Shown here: positions 16,310-25,320 of the stretch, piece by piece
Numbering within the stretch: position 1 is the first letter of the stretch
How the letters are laid out: every line of letters starts with the position of its first letter
NCBI RefSeq assembly: GCF_963665245.1
Contig: NZ_OY762269.1
Location: 682,001 to 746,000, forward strand
Reading direction: 5' to 3'
DNA: 64,000 bases
Source: an uncultured Paludibaculum sp.
Lineage (GTDB): Bacteria; Acidobacteriota; Terriglobia; Bryobacterales; Bryobacteraceae
The notes under the pieces: generated by a model
The model's database searches: none
What the model saw: only the letters and a program-made list of their open reading frames with translations
What the model was told of the DNA's origin: nothing
Translations under genes and position numbers: made by a program

Positions 16310-17719
16310 CTATTGGTGCTGGTGCTGATGGCCCGCGTTAGCCGAGATAATCGGGAACGGGTTCAGCACCGCCGCCGGTTCATTCGGTGGCTCGTCGATC
16401 AGGTCGCCCACGAGATCGTAATCGTGTGCCTGGGTCACGCGCATCATCCGGAACTGGCCCGGACGAGGCTCCACGTCGCCCACATCGCTTAAGTAGCAGA
16501 CGCCGTCGATATCCGGAGCCTGGTTGGCCAGGCGCGCCTGCCACAGCAGTTCGCTCTCTTCTGACCGGCCTTCGATCAGTACGGGCAACTCCTGGCCCAC
16601 CAGCCCGCGATTGATCTGCTTCGAGATCTTGCGCTGCAGTGACATCAGCTTGCGCTTGCGATTGTAGATCGTGCGCGCGTCCACTTTGCCGTCCAGGTGG
16701 TAGCTCTTGCTGGTCTCCTCGTCGGAGTAAGTAAAGACGCCCAGCCGGTCGAACCGCGCCTCTTCCACGAACTGGCACAGCTCTTCGAAGTCCTTGTCCG
16801 TCTCACCAGGGAAGCCGACAATCATCGAAGTACGAATCGACACACCGGGAATCCGCTTGCGGATCTTCTCCAAGGTCTTGAGGAAGATCTCGCCCGAAGC
16901 CCCACGCTTCATGTTCTTCAACACGCCCGCCGCCGCGTGCTGCAGCGGCATGTCGATATACTTCACCAACGCATCGTGCTCCGCGATCGTATCCAGCAGC
17001 TTGTTGGTGATCCGGTTCGGATAGCAATAGAGGAAACGAACCCACTTCTGGTGCGGTGTCTCGATCTCCGCTAAGCGCCCCAGCAGCAGCGCCAGGCCGT
17101 CCTTGATGCCCAGATCGTCGCCGTAGGCCGTCGTATCCTGGCCAATCAGGTTGATCTCGCGGACGCCTTGCGCGAACAGCCGCTGCGCCTCCACGATCAC
17201 CGACTCGAACCGCCGGCTGCGGAACGAACCCCGGAACTGCGGAATCACGCAGAAGGTGCAGGGATGGTCGCAGCCTTCGTTGATCTTGATGTAGGCGTAG
17301 TGCCGCGGCGTGGCCAGGATGCGTGGCGTTAGGTCGTGGTAAAGGTAGGGCTCAAATGGATTCGCCTGTTTCTCGCCGCCCTCGCAGAGGGAAACGATGG
17401 CGTCCAGCTCATTGGTGCCCAGCACCGCGTCCACATCCGGAATCTCCTGGCGGATATCCGAACCGTACCGCTCCACGAGACATCCGGCGACAATCAGCCG
17501 TTTGGCCCGGCCGGTCTTCTTGAACTCGGCCATCTCCAGGATCGTGTCCACTGATTCCTGCTTGGCCGGTCCGATAAACGAACATGTATTGACGACAATG
17601 GCGTCGGCGTCCTCGGGCGAACTGGTGAGTTCGTGGCCGCGGGCGTTCAACTGGCCCATCATGACTTCGGTGTCCACAAGATTCTTGGGACAACCCAGGC
17701 TGACAAATCCGATTTTCAA
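16310..17719 (-). CDS. rimO: Ribosomal protein uS12 methylthiotransferase RimO
   Basis: A 469-residue radical-SAM enzyme that adds a methylthio group to an aspartate of ribosomal protein S12. The N-terminal domain carries FVSLGCPKNLVDTEVM and VVNTCSFI with cysteines for the first 4Fe-4S cluster. The radical-SAM motif is CDHPCTFC (residues near 147-154), and a TRAM domain lies at about residues 375-440. The start is TTG at 17719, giving the usual KIGFVSLGCPK opening, with GGAAA 5 bases upstream. A short Gln/His tail (AGHQHQHQ) ends the protein. It may head the operon that continues into yacG after a 168-base gap. Confidence 0.96.
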   Translation of the reverse strand: MKIGFVSLGCPKNLVDTEVMMGQLNARGHELTSSPEDADAIVVNTCSFIGPAKQESVDTILEMAEFKKTGRAKRLIVAGCLVERYGSDIRQEIPDVDAVLGTNELDAIVSLCEGGEKQANPFEPYLYHDLTPRILATPRHYAYIKINEGCDHPCTFCVIPQFRGSFRSRRFESVIVEAQRLFAQGVREINLIGQDTTAYGDDLGIKDGLALLLGRLAEIETPHQKWVRFLYCYPNRITNKLLDTIAEHDALVKYIDMPLQHAAAGVLKNMKRGASGEIFLKTLEKIRKRIPGVSIRTSMIVGFPGETDKDFEELCQFVEEARFDRLGVFTYSDEETSKSYHLDGKVDARTIYNRKRKLMSLQRKISKQINRGLVGQELPVLIEGRSEESELLWQARLANQAPDIDGVCYLSDVGDVEPRPGQFRMMRVTQAHDYDLVGDLIDEPPNEPAAVLNPFPIISANAGHQHQHQ

Positions 17720-17767
17720 GGGTGTTTCCAGAGAAGAACTGGCGTGAACTTCCAGTTTATCACGCGC

Positions 17768-18835
17768 TCACTCGGCTTCCACCATCCGCATGACGCCTTT
17801 GATATACCCCATGGCAAACGCCATGCCCGCGTGCCACGGCGCCGCGCAGTTCATCTGCGGCGTGTGGTCGGCGATGATCACTCCGTCATAGCCGTTCTTT
17901 TTGTAGATCCGCAGGCACCGTGCGATGTCTACATCTCCTTCATCGATAAAGACTTCGTGGTACTTCGGCACCTTGCCGCGCACATTCCGCATGTGGGCGT
18001 AGGCGATCTTGCCCTGGGCGCTGTACTGGTCGATCGCCTCGTACAGATCACCCTCGCTCATCTCCGCGATCGTGCCCTGACAGAACTCCAGTGCGTTGTA
18101 GTGGCTGGGCACGATGTCCAGCAGTTTCTGGTACAACCGGGGCTGGTTCACCAGCCGCGCGGTCCCACGGATCGAAGGCATCGGCGGATCGTCCGGGTGT
18201 GCCGCCAGCCGTACGCCCGCTTCCTCGGCCACCGGCACTACCGCCTTCAGGAAGTCCGCCAGCCGGCCCCAAAGCTGTTCGGTCGTGACCGTCCCCACCG
18301 TCCCAGGAGCCGCCTCCGGGTCGTAGATCATGTTCCAAACCTGTCCGTTTGGGATAGGCCGCTCTTCGGGGCCGTCCGGACCCAGAAAACCCACAGACGG
18401 TGCCCCGCCGCGAGCATACGGTCCCTCCACATGGCCCCAGACTCCGGCAATGCTGAAGTTGTAGCCCATCACGGGGATGCCGGCCCGGCCCATGTTCCGA
18501 ATAATCGTTTTGATATCTTCGAGTTGCTGCTGCTTCCGGGGGCCGTCCAGTAGGATGTCGTACCAGTGGGAGGGGTCGAAGTTCTCAATGGCGGCGAGTT
18601 CCAGGCCCTCGGCGTTCACCGCCCGCTTCAGCTCGGCTAACTCCTCATAGGTCCACAGTTTGCCGCGATTGTCACTGACGCCCCAGCAGGTCTCACTATC
18701 GGTCTCGGGAATCCGCGGACCCTGGCTGAAGTAATCCACCCAATGTGCCACGATGTGCGTGGCGCCGGCCTGTTTGGCAAACCGGAAATTGTCCGCCGTC
18801 AACATGTGCCGGTAGAGTCCGAGTCCAAGTTTCAT
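17768..18835 (-). CDS. uxuA: Mannonate dehydratase
   Basis: A 355-residue UxuA-type TIM-barrel enzyme (EC 4.2.1.8) that dehydrates D-mannonate to 2-keto-3-deoxy-D-gluconate in hexuronate breakdown. Family-like features are GYNFSIAGVWGH, LAAHPDDPPMPSIRG (metal-binding His/Asp), ALEFCQGTIAEM, YAHMRNVRG and IIADHTPQM, giving the metal-ligating Cys/His/Asp set. The ATG at 18835 is preceded by AAGGGT 5 bases upstream. No uxaC or uxuB neighbours are present, so it may serve a pathway encoded elsewhere. Confidence 0.9.
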   Translation of the reverse strand: MKLGLGLYRHMLTADNFRFAKQAGATHIVAHWVDYFSQGPRIPETDSETCWGVSDNRGKLWTYEELAELKRAVNAEGLELAAIENFDPSHWYDILLDGPRKQQQLEDIKTIIRNMGRAGIPVMGYNFSIAGVWGHVEGPYARGGAPSVGFLGPDGPEERPIPNGQVWNMIYDPEAAPGTVGTVTTEQLWGRLADFLKAVVPVAEEAGVRLAAHPDDPPMPSIRGTARLVNQPRLYQKLLDIVPSHYNALEFCQGTIAEMSEGDLYEAIDQYSAQGKIAYAHMRNVRGKVPKYHEVFIDEGDVDIARCLRIYKKNGYDGVIIADHTPQMNCAAPWHAGMAFAMGYIKGVMRMVEAE

Positions 18836-18890
18836 AATCGACCCTTCATGCGAGGATTCACGGGTTCGCGAGCGAAGCGGGCATAAGCAG

Positions 18891-18965
18891 TCAGCAGTGA
18901 GCCGTCACATCGCCCCGAGCGCCCGAGAGCCGACAGCTGAAAGCCGATCGCTGAAAGCCAGAATT
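18891..18965. repeat. Short intergenic direct repeats (GCTGAAAGCC type)
   Basis: The gap between the mannonate dehydratase start and the next gene holds imperfect repeats of AGCCGACAGCTGAAAGCC and GATCGCTGAAAGCC. I see no gene here. Similar short CAGCTGAAAG tracts are often intergenic slippage products. Confidence 0.35.
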
Positions 18966-19048
18966 TCGCAATCAACCCAAACTTCCGCACCCAAAGTGTA
19001 CCGCCGCCTCGTGCCACACTGGCAAGCAGGGAAGGGCCGCCCAACACC

Positions 19049-19243
19049 GTGAGATCAACACTCAATGGACTGTGTGAAACCTGCGTGTGGGTGCGGCGCA
19101 TCGCAAACGATCGCGGCAGCGTCTTTCTGCTTTGCCGGCGCGCCCTGACCGACCCGTCCTACCCGAAGTACCCGAGGCTGCCCGTCCTTCGCTGCCTGGG
19201 CTTCGAGCCAGTTCCTCCGCCGCCCACCCCTACAGAGAAGTAA
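19049..19243 (+). CDS. Small four-cysteine protein, possible zinc-binding
   Basis: A 64-residue protein (GTG start) with cysteines arranged as CETC, FLLC and VLRC. This two-plus-one-plus-one layout could hold a metal. The RGSVFLLCRRALTDPSYPKYPRLPVLRCLGFE block reads like a conserved small family with Pro/Tyr-rich linkers. Codon usage matches neighbouring genes. It is followed after 52 bases by the DUF192 gene in the same direction. The function is unknown; real coding is inferred from the conserved-looking composition. Confidence 0.6.
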   Translation: MRSTLNGLCETCVWVRRIANDRGSVFLLCRRALTDPSYPKYPRLPVLRCLGFEPVPPPPTPTEK

Positions 19244-19295
19244 CGGAAGGGTCGATAAACGCATTGTTGTCCGGCAGTTCCCAACAGCCACCAAA

Positions 19296-19655
19296 ATGAA
19301 GATTCGCGTCCACAACCGAACCAAAGACACGCTGGTAGCCGAAGCCGCCGATGTGGCCAACACCAGCGAAACCCGGAAGGAAGGTCTCCTGAAGCGGACC
19401 GGCCTCACGCCGGGAGAGGGTCTGTGGATCACGCCCTGCGAAGCGGTGCACTGCTTCTTCATGAAATTCACCATCGACATCGTCTTCCTGAACAAGGCGA
19501 AGCAGGTAGTCAAGGTGAGCCCGTCGGTAAAGCCCTGGCGCATCGCCGGCTGCCTCCGAGCCCATTCCGTCCTGGAACTGCCCGAAGGCCAGATCCAAGC
19601 CACGGGCACGGCTCGCGGGGACCAACTCGAATTCGAGAAGCTCGCGGGGGCGTGA
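19296..19655 (+). CDS. DUF192 family protein
   Basis: A 119-residue protein matching the DUF192 fold: TSETRKEGLLKRTGLTPGEGLWI, then HCFFMKFTIDIVFLNK, a Pro-Trp-Arg segment, and AHSVLELPEGQIQATG at the C-terminus. DUF192 proteins often carry an export signal; this one has none and would be cytoplasmic from this start. The function of the family is not established. It follows the small four-Cys gene. Confidence 0.87.
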   Translation: MKIRVHNRTKDTLVAEAADVANTSETRKEGLLKRTGLTPGEGLWITPCEAVHCFFMKFTIDIVFLNKAKQVVKVSPSVKPWRIAGCLRAHSVLELPEGQIQATGTARGDQLEFEKLAGA

Positions 19656-19815
19656 TGGACCGTCACGATCGAAAACCGACCGCCGTTGCCTCAAGCGCCC
19701 ACCTGGCTGCGTGCGGTCTGACTGTGGTGTGAACGTCCAGAGGGCGGTTTGCCGCTGCGTTGGCCGCTCACCAACGTGAGGTGTTCGAATATTCCCCAGT
19801 GAGGCCAAAGTAGAA

Positions 19816-19843
19816 ACGGCCCCAGGCTTTCGACTGGGGCCGT
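19816..19843 (+). terminator. Strong GC hairpin downstream of DUF192 gene
   Basis: ACGGCCCCAG (19816-19825) and CTGGGGCCGT (19834-19843) form a perfect 10-bp stem with an 8-base loop GCTTTCGA. It lies 160 bases after the DUF192 stop and 117 bases before the NYN gene. No T-run follows, so it may be a Rho-assisted stop or a structured RNA end. The rest of 19656-19960 holds nothing else that I recognise. Confidence 0.45.
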
Positions 19844-19960
19844 CGGCCCGACGATGCTATCGCCGGGGCTGTTCACCTGTTAGCTTACTCTTGCGTTGTC
19901 CACGAGTCAACAAGATATCCGCCAATGACAACTGCGAAGCAGTTCCCCTAGACTATTGAG

Positions 19961-20572
19961 GTGGCTCGGGTTATCTCTTATATCGATGGCTTCAACCTAT
20001 ACTTCGGCCTCAAGAGTAAGGGGTGGGAGCGGTTTCTCTGGCTCGATGTTCATGCGTTGAGCGGCAATCTCTGCAGCCCCGGGCAAGATTTGATGGAAAC
20101 CAAGTACTTCACGTCGCGCGTAGGGGCGCCGCAGGAAAAAGTAAAGCGGCAGAACACCTACTTGGAGGCCATGCGGACGGTGGACTCCGTGAAGCTCTTT
20201 TTCGGACGCTACCAGATGAATCCGTTCACCTGCCGGAACTGCACTTACACGCAACAGATACCGAGCGAGAAGATGACGGACGTCAACATCGCCGTGGAAC
20301 TGATGACAGACGCCTTCCAGGATCGCTTCGACACTGCGCTTCTGATCTCGGCTGATAGCGATTTGGTTGGCCCTGTTGTGGCGGTGCAGCGCCTGTTCCC
20401 AACCAAGCGAGTCGTTGTGGCGTTTCCGCCGGACCGCTCATCCGCGAACCTGCGACGGGTTGCTTCAGCCCATCTGCAAATTGGCCGTGGAGTGATCGCC
20501 CAAAGCCAACTGCCCGAGATCGTGACCAGCATTGGTGGCTACCCGCTTGAGCGACCCGCGACTTGGCGATGA
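19961..20572 (+). CDS. NYN (PIN-like) domain protein, putative RNase
   Basis: A 203-residue protein with the NYN/LabA-like nuclease fold. Acidic residues expected at the metal site are visible: SYIDGFNLYFGL (Asp near residue 9), KMTDVNIAVELMTDA (Asp near 107) and ALLISADSDLVGPV (two Asp near 128-130). NYN proteins cleave or process RNA. A CRNCTYTQQ segment in the middle has two cysteines of unknown meaning. The start is GTG at 19961. No partner antitoxin-like gene lies next to it. Confidence 0.82.
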   Translation: MARVISYIDGFNLYFGLKSKGWERFLWLDVHALSGNLCSPGQDLMETKYFTSRVGAPQEKVKRQNTYLEAMRTVDSVKLFFGRYQMNPFTCRNCTYTQQIPSEKMTDVNIAVELMTDAFQDRFDTALLISADSDLVGPVVAVQRLFPTKRVVVAFPPDRSSANLRRVASAHLQIGRGVIAQSQLPEIVTSIGGYPLERPATWR

Positions 20573-20754
20573 CCTGTCAACCCGCGACGCGGCGGTAGCT
20601 TCGCGAACCTGAGGAGGGTAAGGTCCCCGGCCAACGGAGCAGGAGATCGCGGTTGGCGGGCGAACGCGACACTCTCAACGATTTACCCGGTGTTCGTGTT
20701 GGGCGGCCAACTTGGGCCGGAGCATCATGAGGTTCAGAGACGACCAAGTCGCCC

Positions 20755-21432
20755 CTATTGTTTGTCGCGCTCTCTGAGGTGTGCAGCCTCATCCTGGAGC
20801 CTGCCCATTAGTTCCATCTTCGTTCCTGGTTCGAGAAGGTCCAGAAGGGGATCGTTCTCCAGGACTGCGGCCGTCAGTCCGTTTGGGTATCGTTCCTTCA
20901 TTGACGCAGCCCAGAATTGCTGACTCATCCTTGACGTTGCCCGCGCGCGCACCCATTTCCGAACCTCGAGGCGCACTGCGGCGGTGCCGGTTTCCATCGC
21001 GCGATAGGCGAGGTCAAATGGATTTCCCCAGTTTTGCGCGTTGTTCAGGGTCATCTGTACGAAGGGCGTGAATCTCACGGGGTCTAGTCCGATCAGGGTT
21101 TCGATGGCTCGCAGGGCGTTGTCGTCGCCTGCATAGGCGAGCAGGTATGCGGCGAGTTGGATCATTCGCCCATCCCCATCAGTTGCTGGTAGAGAGAGCT
21201 GTCGTTGGATGTAGGCGGCCAAGCCAGGGATGACATCGGCGGAGCGGTTGGCGAGCAGCACCGCAAGCCTGTCTACCAGTATCGGGGGGAACTTCCGGCT
21301 CAGCGCCTCTTGCAGCAACACGTCGACGCCCTCTTGAGGGAGCCTCAACAGGTTGCGGGAGGTAGGGGGATCCTGCGCCCAGGTGGTTAGGGACAATACG
21401 GTGAATAGAAGCAGTGACCTAAGGCAGAGCAT
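20755..21432 (-). CDS. Exported alpha-helical (HEAT-like) protein of unknown function
   Basis: A 225-residue protein with a signal peptide (MLCLRSLLLFTVLSLTTWAQ, residues 1-20). The mature part is helical with repeated amphipathic blocks (VDRLAVLLANRSADVIPGL, MIQLAAYLLAYAGDDNALR), suggesting HEAT-like repeats. I do not recognise the family. Its ATG overlaps the end of the upstream FnIII-lipase gene by 14 bases on the same strand, so it is probably the second gene of a two-gene unit and may assist that exported enzyme. Confidence 0.65.
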   Translation of the reverse strand: MLCLRSLLLFTVLSLTTWAQDPPTSRNLLRLPQEGVDVLLQEALSRKFPPILVDRLAVLLANRSADVIPGLAAYIQRQLSLPATDGDGRMIQLAAYLLAYAGDDNALRAIETLIGLDPVRFTPFVQMTLNNAQNWGNPFDLAYRAMETGTAAVRLEVRKWVRARATSRMSQQFWAASMKERYPNGLTAAVLENDPLLDLLEPGTKMELMGRLQDEAAHLRERDKQ

Positions 21433-23557
21433 TCAGCACCTCCGCAATGCGCGTTGCCAGAAGTCCACCTGCGGGTGGGCTATGAAGCGGAATGTCACGA
21501 ATGGGGTCGCTCCCGAGGTCACAGAACAGATTGCCCCAATAACCTTGACGGGTATGAACGTACCGCCTCTCGGGATCAGTCCACGTGTTCGGCGTCGTTC
21601 CATTGGGAGTGGCGACCCCGTATGTCGCACTCTGGCTACAGACTACCCGATCATTGTAGGGTTGGCTGTCCGAACAGCCTGCTGGTGTTATGAACGAACG
21701 GCTGGGGTCGGAGCACGCTTGGCCCGCAGCCGCCAGCCACTGTGAAGAGGTGCCAGGGAAGCCATTAGCCGCCCACTTCTGTGTGAGGGTTAGGAGGTAG
21801 GGTGACAGTACTACCTTTCCCGGTTCTGCCCTGAAGTCGCCGGACATCTCAGCAGCAAGTGGATTGCACGCCACAGCTCGATCAAGAAGGGAGTCGTAAG
21901 GGTAGCCAAGATTTGGCGTACCCAACGTAACGAGTGCTGCCACGTCTCGACCGCTCAGGGCGCTTCCCCAGTTGTTCACGATCAGATCGCGAGCTATCAA
22001 CCCTCCCATGCTATACCCGACGAGCGCAATCTGGCCGACACGCGAGGCTTTTATGAGGCTCGATAGCTTTTGAGCTCCCTGGCTGATTGAGCACGAGGGG
22101 ACACAGTTGGACTCCTGGCACTCATCGAACGAAAACGACGTGTTCACGTCAAAACGACCGTTTGTGAGCGTGAACTGCAGCGTGTCGTGGAGGGACTGCA
22201 TATTGGATGAATCCTGCCCGATCCCATGTATCAACCAGACGGTGATCTTTGGTGGTGTCGTGACGCTCAGTTCGTTGGAGTAGTCGGAGTACCCCTGCGA
22301 AGACTTTGTCCGAACCCGGAAGGCGTACGACTGGTCCGCTTCCAGCCCTGTGACACGAGTTCCCGAAAGTCCTGCCGGCCCAATGTCCACGAAACTCCCC
22401 GTTCCCGATTTCCGCATCTCGACCCGTGTCTCCGTGGCTGAAGCGGCGGTGCTTGCCCAGGACAACGTGGCGGCCACTTGGTTTGCCGAGACCAGCTTTA
22501 ATCCGGTGGGTGGCGAGATCGAGGACCCCGTTGGCATGGTCACCGTGGCTTCGTTTGAGTAGCCGGAAAGACCTGCGGCCGTCTCGACGCGCATCCGAAA
22601 CACGTATCCCTGGCCGGGCGACAACCACGTGAGATCGAGAGAGGTCGTATTGGCGCTCGGTTGCGCCAGTTCCGAAAAGGCGCCGTTCGCGACGCGGGAT
22701 TCGATCCGGAATCGCGTCCGGTTCACAACCGTCGAGGTCCAGCTCAGCCTGACACTCATGGACGACAGAACACTCGCCTGGAGAGTGGGAGCAGGGATGG
22801 GCGCCGTCGGCTGCGTCGTGCCGATAGAACCGTGAAAGATGGGAATCGAGGTCAGGGCCAGGTTGCGAAACCGCAAGGCGAGAGCGGCCAGTGCGGCGGG
22901 TGTAGCGGTGACCAGATCGATGGTGCCGAACTGCCCACTGGAGGATGCCAAGCCGGGGAGGTCCGCGATGACTACAGCCCGCTTTCCTCGTGGCGGGACT
23001 GCGAGTTGCGTGCTGCCCAGCATCGCCGCGTTGGCGTCGCGCGCCACGACGTTTACCGCAGCCGCGACGCCCGAGGGATTCACCACCGCCAGAGTGGTGA
23101 CCAGGGACCGGTTGTCGAATGGAAAGGAGGCCGATTGGTTTCCCGCCGGGACTAGGGGAACGACCGCTTCCTGGTCCTGCGCCCCTGGAGCGGACTGCCT
23201 GAACACCGCATATCCGGTGATGCCCTCGGCGAGAGTCAGGGAGATCCAGCCCTGCTGCAGCGGCCCGACGTTCGGGAACTCGAAAGCGGCCGCAGCTCCC
23301 GAGGCCAGGGACACGGAGGTGTTGGCGGCGGCTCCTCCATTCAACGGTGCCGTGAGGGCGTTGCCCTGGTCGTCGTAGAATGACAGGATTGCGACTCCGG
23401 TGAGCGTGCCGGTGTTGGAGAGGTATACGGTGGTCGACCATCCTCCGCCGAACGCGAGTTGCGGCAGGATGTAGGATGTCGCCGCCTGGGCGAGCCCGTT
23501 GGCCGCGAGGAGTGCGAGCACGACAAAGACGGCGGAAGTCAGCAATCGATTTCGCAT
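21419..23557 (-). CDS. Exported lipase-like alpha/beta hydrolase with FnIII domains
   Basis: A 712-residue exported protein. A signal peptide (residues 1-26) is followed by an N-terminal beta-rich region (to about 250), two fibronectin type III domains (about 258-345 and 350-438), and a C-terminal alpha/beta-hydrolase domain from about 440. The hydrolase has VWLIHGIGQDSSN (oxyanion-hole His-Gly) and VGYSMGGLIARDLI, where GYSMG is the nucleophile elbow. Later His residues near the C-terminus could complete the triad. Six or more cysteines in the hydrolase part suggest disulfides. Start ATG 23557 has GGAGGAG upstream; TTG 23560 is less likely. Confidence 0.85.
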   Translation of the reverse strand: MRNRLLTSAVFVVLALLAANGLAQAATSYILPQLAFGGGWSTTVYLSNTGTLTGVAILSFYDDQGNALTAPLNGGAAANTSVSLASGAAAAFEFPNVGPLQQGWISLTLAEGITGYAVFRQSAPGAQDQEAVVPLVPAGNQSASFPFDNRSLVTTLAVVNPSGVAAAVNVVARDANAAMLGSTQLAVPPRGKRAVVIADLPGLASSSGQFGTIDLVTATPAALAALALRFRNLALTSIPIFHGSIGTTQPTAPIPAPTLQASVLSSMSVRLSWTSTVVNRTRFRIESRVANGAFSELAQPSANTTSLDLTWLSPGQGYVFRMRVETAAGLSGYSNEATVTMPTGSSISPPTGLKLVSANQVAATLSWASTAASATETRVEMRKSGTGSFVDIGPAGLSGTRVTGLEADQSYAFRVRTKSSQGYSDYSNELSVTTPPKITVWLIHGIGQDSSNMQSLHDTLQFTLTNGRFDVNTSFSFDECQESNCVPSCSISQGAQKLSSLIKASRVGQIALVGYSMGGLIARDLIVNNWGSALSGRDVAALVTLGTPNLGYPYDSLLDRAVACNPLAAEMSGDFRAEPGKVVLSPYLLTLTQKWAANGFPGTSSQWLAAAGQACSDPSRSFITPAGCSDSQPYNDRVVCSQSATYGVATPNGTTPNTWTDPERRYVHTRQGYWGNLFCDLGSDPIRDIPLHSPPAGGLLATRIAEVLNALP

Positions 23558-24063
23558 CAAAAACTCCTCCGCTTCTATCGGACTGCCGGTAAATTATCTT
23601 TAATTGCGTGGGATTGTGGGACGATCGTGGATGGGTGATTGGGTTTCGGTGACTGCTGTTGTGAGGCGGCTCGCGGCCGCCGGCCCAGTCGGGCCCACGA
23701 TATTAAGTGCACCAAAATAGCAACTTACAGGCGAACATGCTCCCCTATTCAACAGAGCGGCTCATCCGCTAAGTACCCCACCTACTTCCTCGACGTGGCA
23801 CAGGTGGCTCCGAATCAGTGGAACCCCGCCACTGGCTGATCCACTCGCGCAGGACCAACCACCGTCGATGGTGCTGGTTTGCGGAATCGCCAGTGCCTCC
23901 GGGCCGCGCCGTTTCCATCACGCAGCCCTGTAATGCGCGGATAGGGGCTACCAGGAGCCGCTATAGCCTCTCCCCGCGTTGTCTGAGCAACTCTGAGTCG
24001 CCGCCGGAGATGATCCCACTCCACGTCGCGCTCCCTGGCCGTCCACAAACATGCTCCGGCCAG
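23558..24063. other. 506-bp region without a convincing gene
   Basis: This is the left edge of the low-density island. It contains the likely promoter area of the lipase gene (AT-rich 23590-23610, read on the minus strand). The rest has short open frames without homology-like character and could be decayed sequence. Confidence 0.5.
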
Positions 24064-24822
24064 TCACAAGCGGGCGTTCGGCGTGAAGCCTCCCTTGGGC
24101 GCCCACAGCTGGATGGACTTCTGCGGTGTCCACGGCATCCAAATCTGCCGGTCCCCTCCAGGGAGGAGCTGCCGCGCGACTGGCAAGGCTCTGTCAGGGA
24201 ATCTCCTGGCGTCCGCTCTGGGCGTGATGATCTCCATCGGCACCCCTCGGCCTGTGATGACCGGTATCGATTCGTTGCTCGCCAATACCAACCGGCGCAG
24301 GGCCTTGATGGTGTTCCAGTCGAGGCGGATGGCCAGTCGCCGCCGCAACTGGACGCGGAGGCACCGATCGGGCGTCATGTCCGTCACGGCAGGGTTGCGG
24401 TTCCGCTCCTGCATGAGCGCACGGCAGTGCAGGATACAAGACTCAAGCAACTCCTCGCTAAACCACCAGTCGCCGATATAAGCCGTGTTCCTTCTCAGGT
24501 CGTCGGGCTCCGGACCTTTCTGCCTTGACGACATCGCTCGATAGAGCCTGACGGGGCCATGGATGATCTCCGCGCGAAGCGTGTCGTCTTCCGCCAAGCA
24601 GCCCAGTTGCTTCACCTGGCTCACGATCAGTTGAGCGAATGTCTGGCAGGTGCCCTCGTAGGACGGCGGGAATGGGGGCGGCGTGTGTTTCAGGTATTGA
24701 GTGAAGGGCGGCGGCAGCCCGCCTTTCCGGAGCATGCTCGTGTAGCTGGGTGTCCGCAGCAGGCAGTCGAACACATTGTGAGAGAGGATATGTGCAAGTT
24801 GCTGGCTGACGTCGTTCCACAT
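24064..24822 (-). CDS. Hypothetical protein, possible ADP-ribosyltransferase-like fold
   Basis: A 252-residue protein without signal peptide or membrane segments. I do not recognise a family. The middle part, VRLYRAMS followed about 25 residues later by YIGDWWFSEELLES, loosely recalls the Arg and the GxWW(T) region of some ADP-ribosyltransferase-like effectors, and the C-terminus (residues 160-250) is Arg- and Pro-rich. This resemblance is weak and is inference only. A GAGG motif lies 7 bases before the ATG. It stands alone within a region of gene remnants. Confidence 0.5.
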   Translation of the reverse strand: MWNDVSQQLAHILSHNVFDCLLRTPSYTSMLRKGGLPPPFTQYLKHTPPPFPPSYEGTCQTFAQLIVSQVKQLGCLAEDDTLRAEIIHGPVRLYRAMSSRQKGPEPDDLRRNTAYIGDWWFSEELLESCILHCRALMQERNRNPAVTDMTPDRCLRVQLRRRLAIRLDWNTIKALRRLVLASNESIPVITGRGVPMEIITPRADARRFPDRALPVARQLLPGGDRQIWMPWTPQKSIQLWAPKGGFTPNARL

Positions 24823-25080
24823 TTCGAAGCCTCAATTCTTCGTGCTTTGGCAATTCGCAACGCCTGACCTCGACATCCTGGCCCACAGCCACTGGACACG
24901 AGTAGAAATCATTAGCGCATAGATCCCATCACGCCGCAAAGGGGGCGGGCAGCCGGCACGGTTCGTGTGCGCTGATATTGAGACGCGGGACATCGAGGAC
25001 AAGCAGTTGCCAAGGGCGACAACAGGTTGAGGCACCTCTTGCGCTTTGGGCGATTTCACTGCGAGTGTAGTTTTCAACGA

Positions 25081-25320
25081 ATGCTGAAAACGCCAATTTC
25101 AGTGAAAGTAGCAGAGACGGAGCAAGACGTAGCGCGCCCGCTTGCTGAAGTGCTGCGCGGTGCTCCGTCCCTGTCCTCGTTACGCATCGAATCACTTGGC
25201 GGACCTCATGACGAGGTCGATTCCGTCATCTCCCTTCGACCCAAGAGCGGTATGCACCGCCTCCTCTGCGAGGTGAAGTTGAACGGACAGCCCAGGATCG
25301 TTCGCGATGCTTGGCGAGGC
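25081..25320 (+). pseudogene. Truncated AbiEi-like / PD-(D/E)XK-type gene remnant
   Basis: About 80 codons starting at ATG 25081 read as a normal protein start: ISVKVAETEQDVARPLAEVL, then HDEVDSVISL, then LLCEVKLNGQPRIVRDAW. The Asp followed by Glu-x-Lys (DSV...CEVK) is the pattern of a PD-(D/E)XK nuclease-like fold. The phrase VKxNGQPRxVR is familiar from AbiEi-type toxin-antitoxin proteins with such an N-terminal domain. After residue 80 the frame turns into Pro/Arg-rich noise, so the C-terminal part has been lost by frameshift or deletion. Confidence 0.45.

Noticed and set aside
22149..23441. A 430-codon minus-strand frame inside the lipase gene
   Set aside because: It is a shifted frame of the FnIII-lipase gene with Arg/His-rich content and no domain signal.
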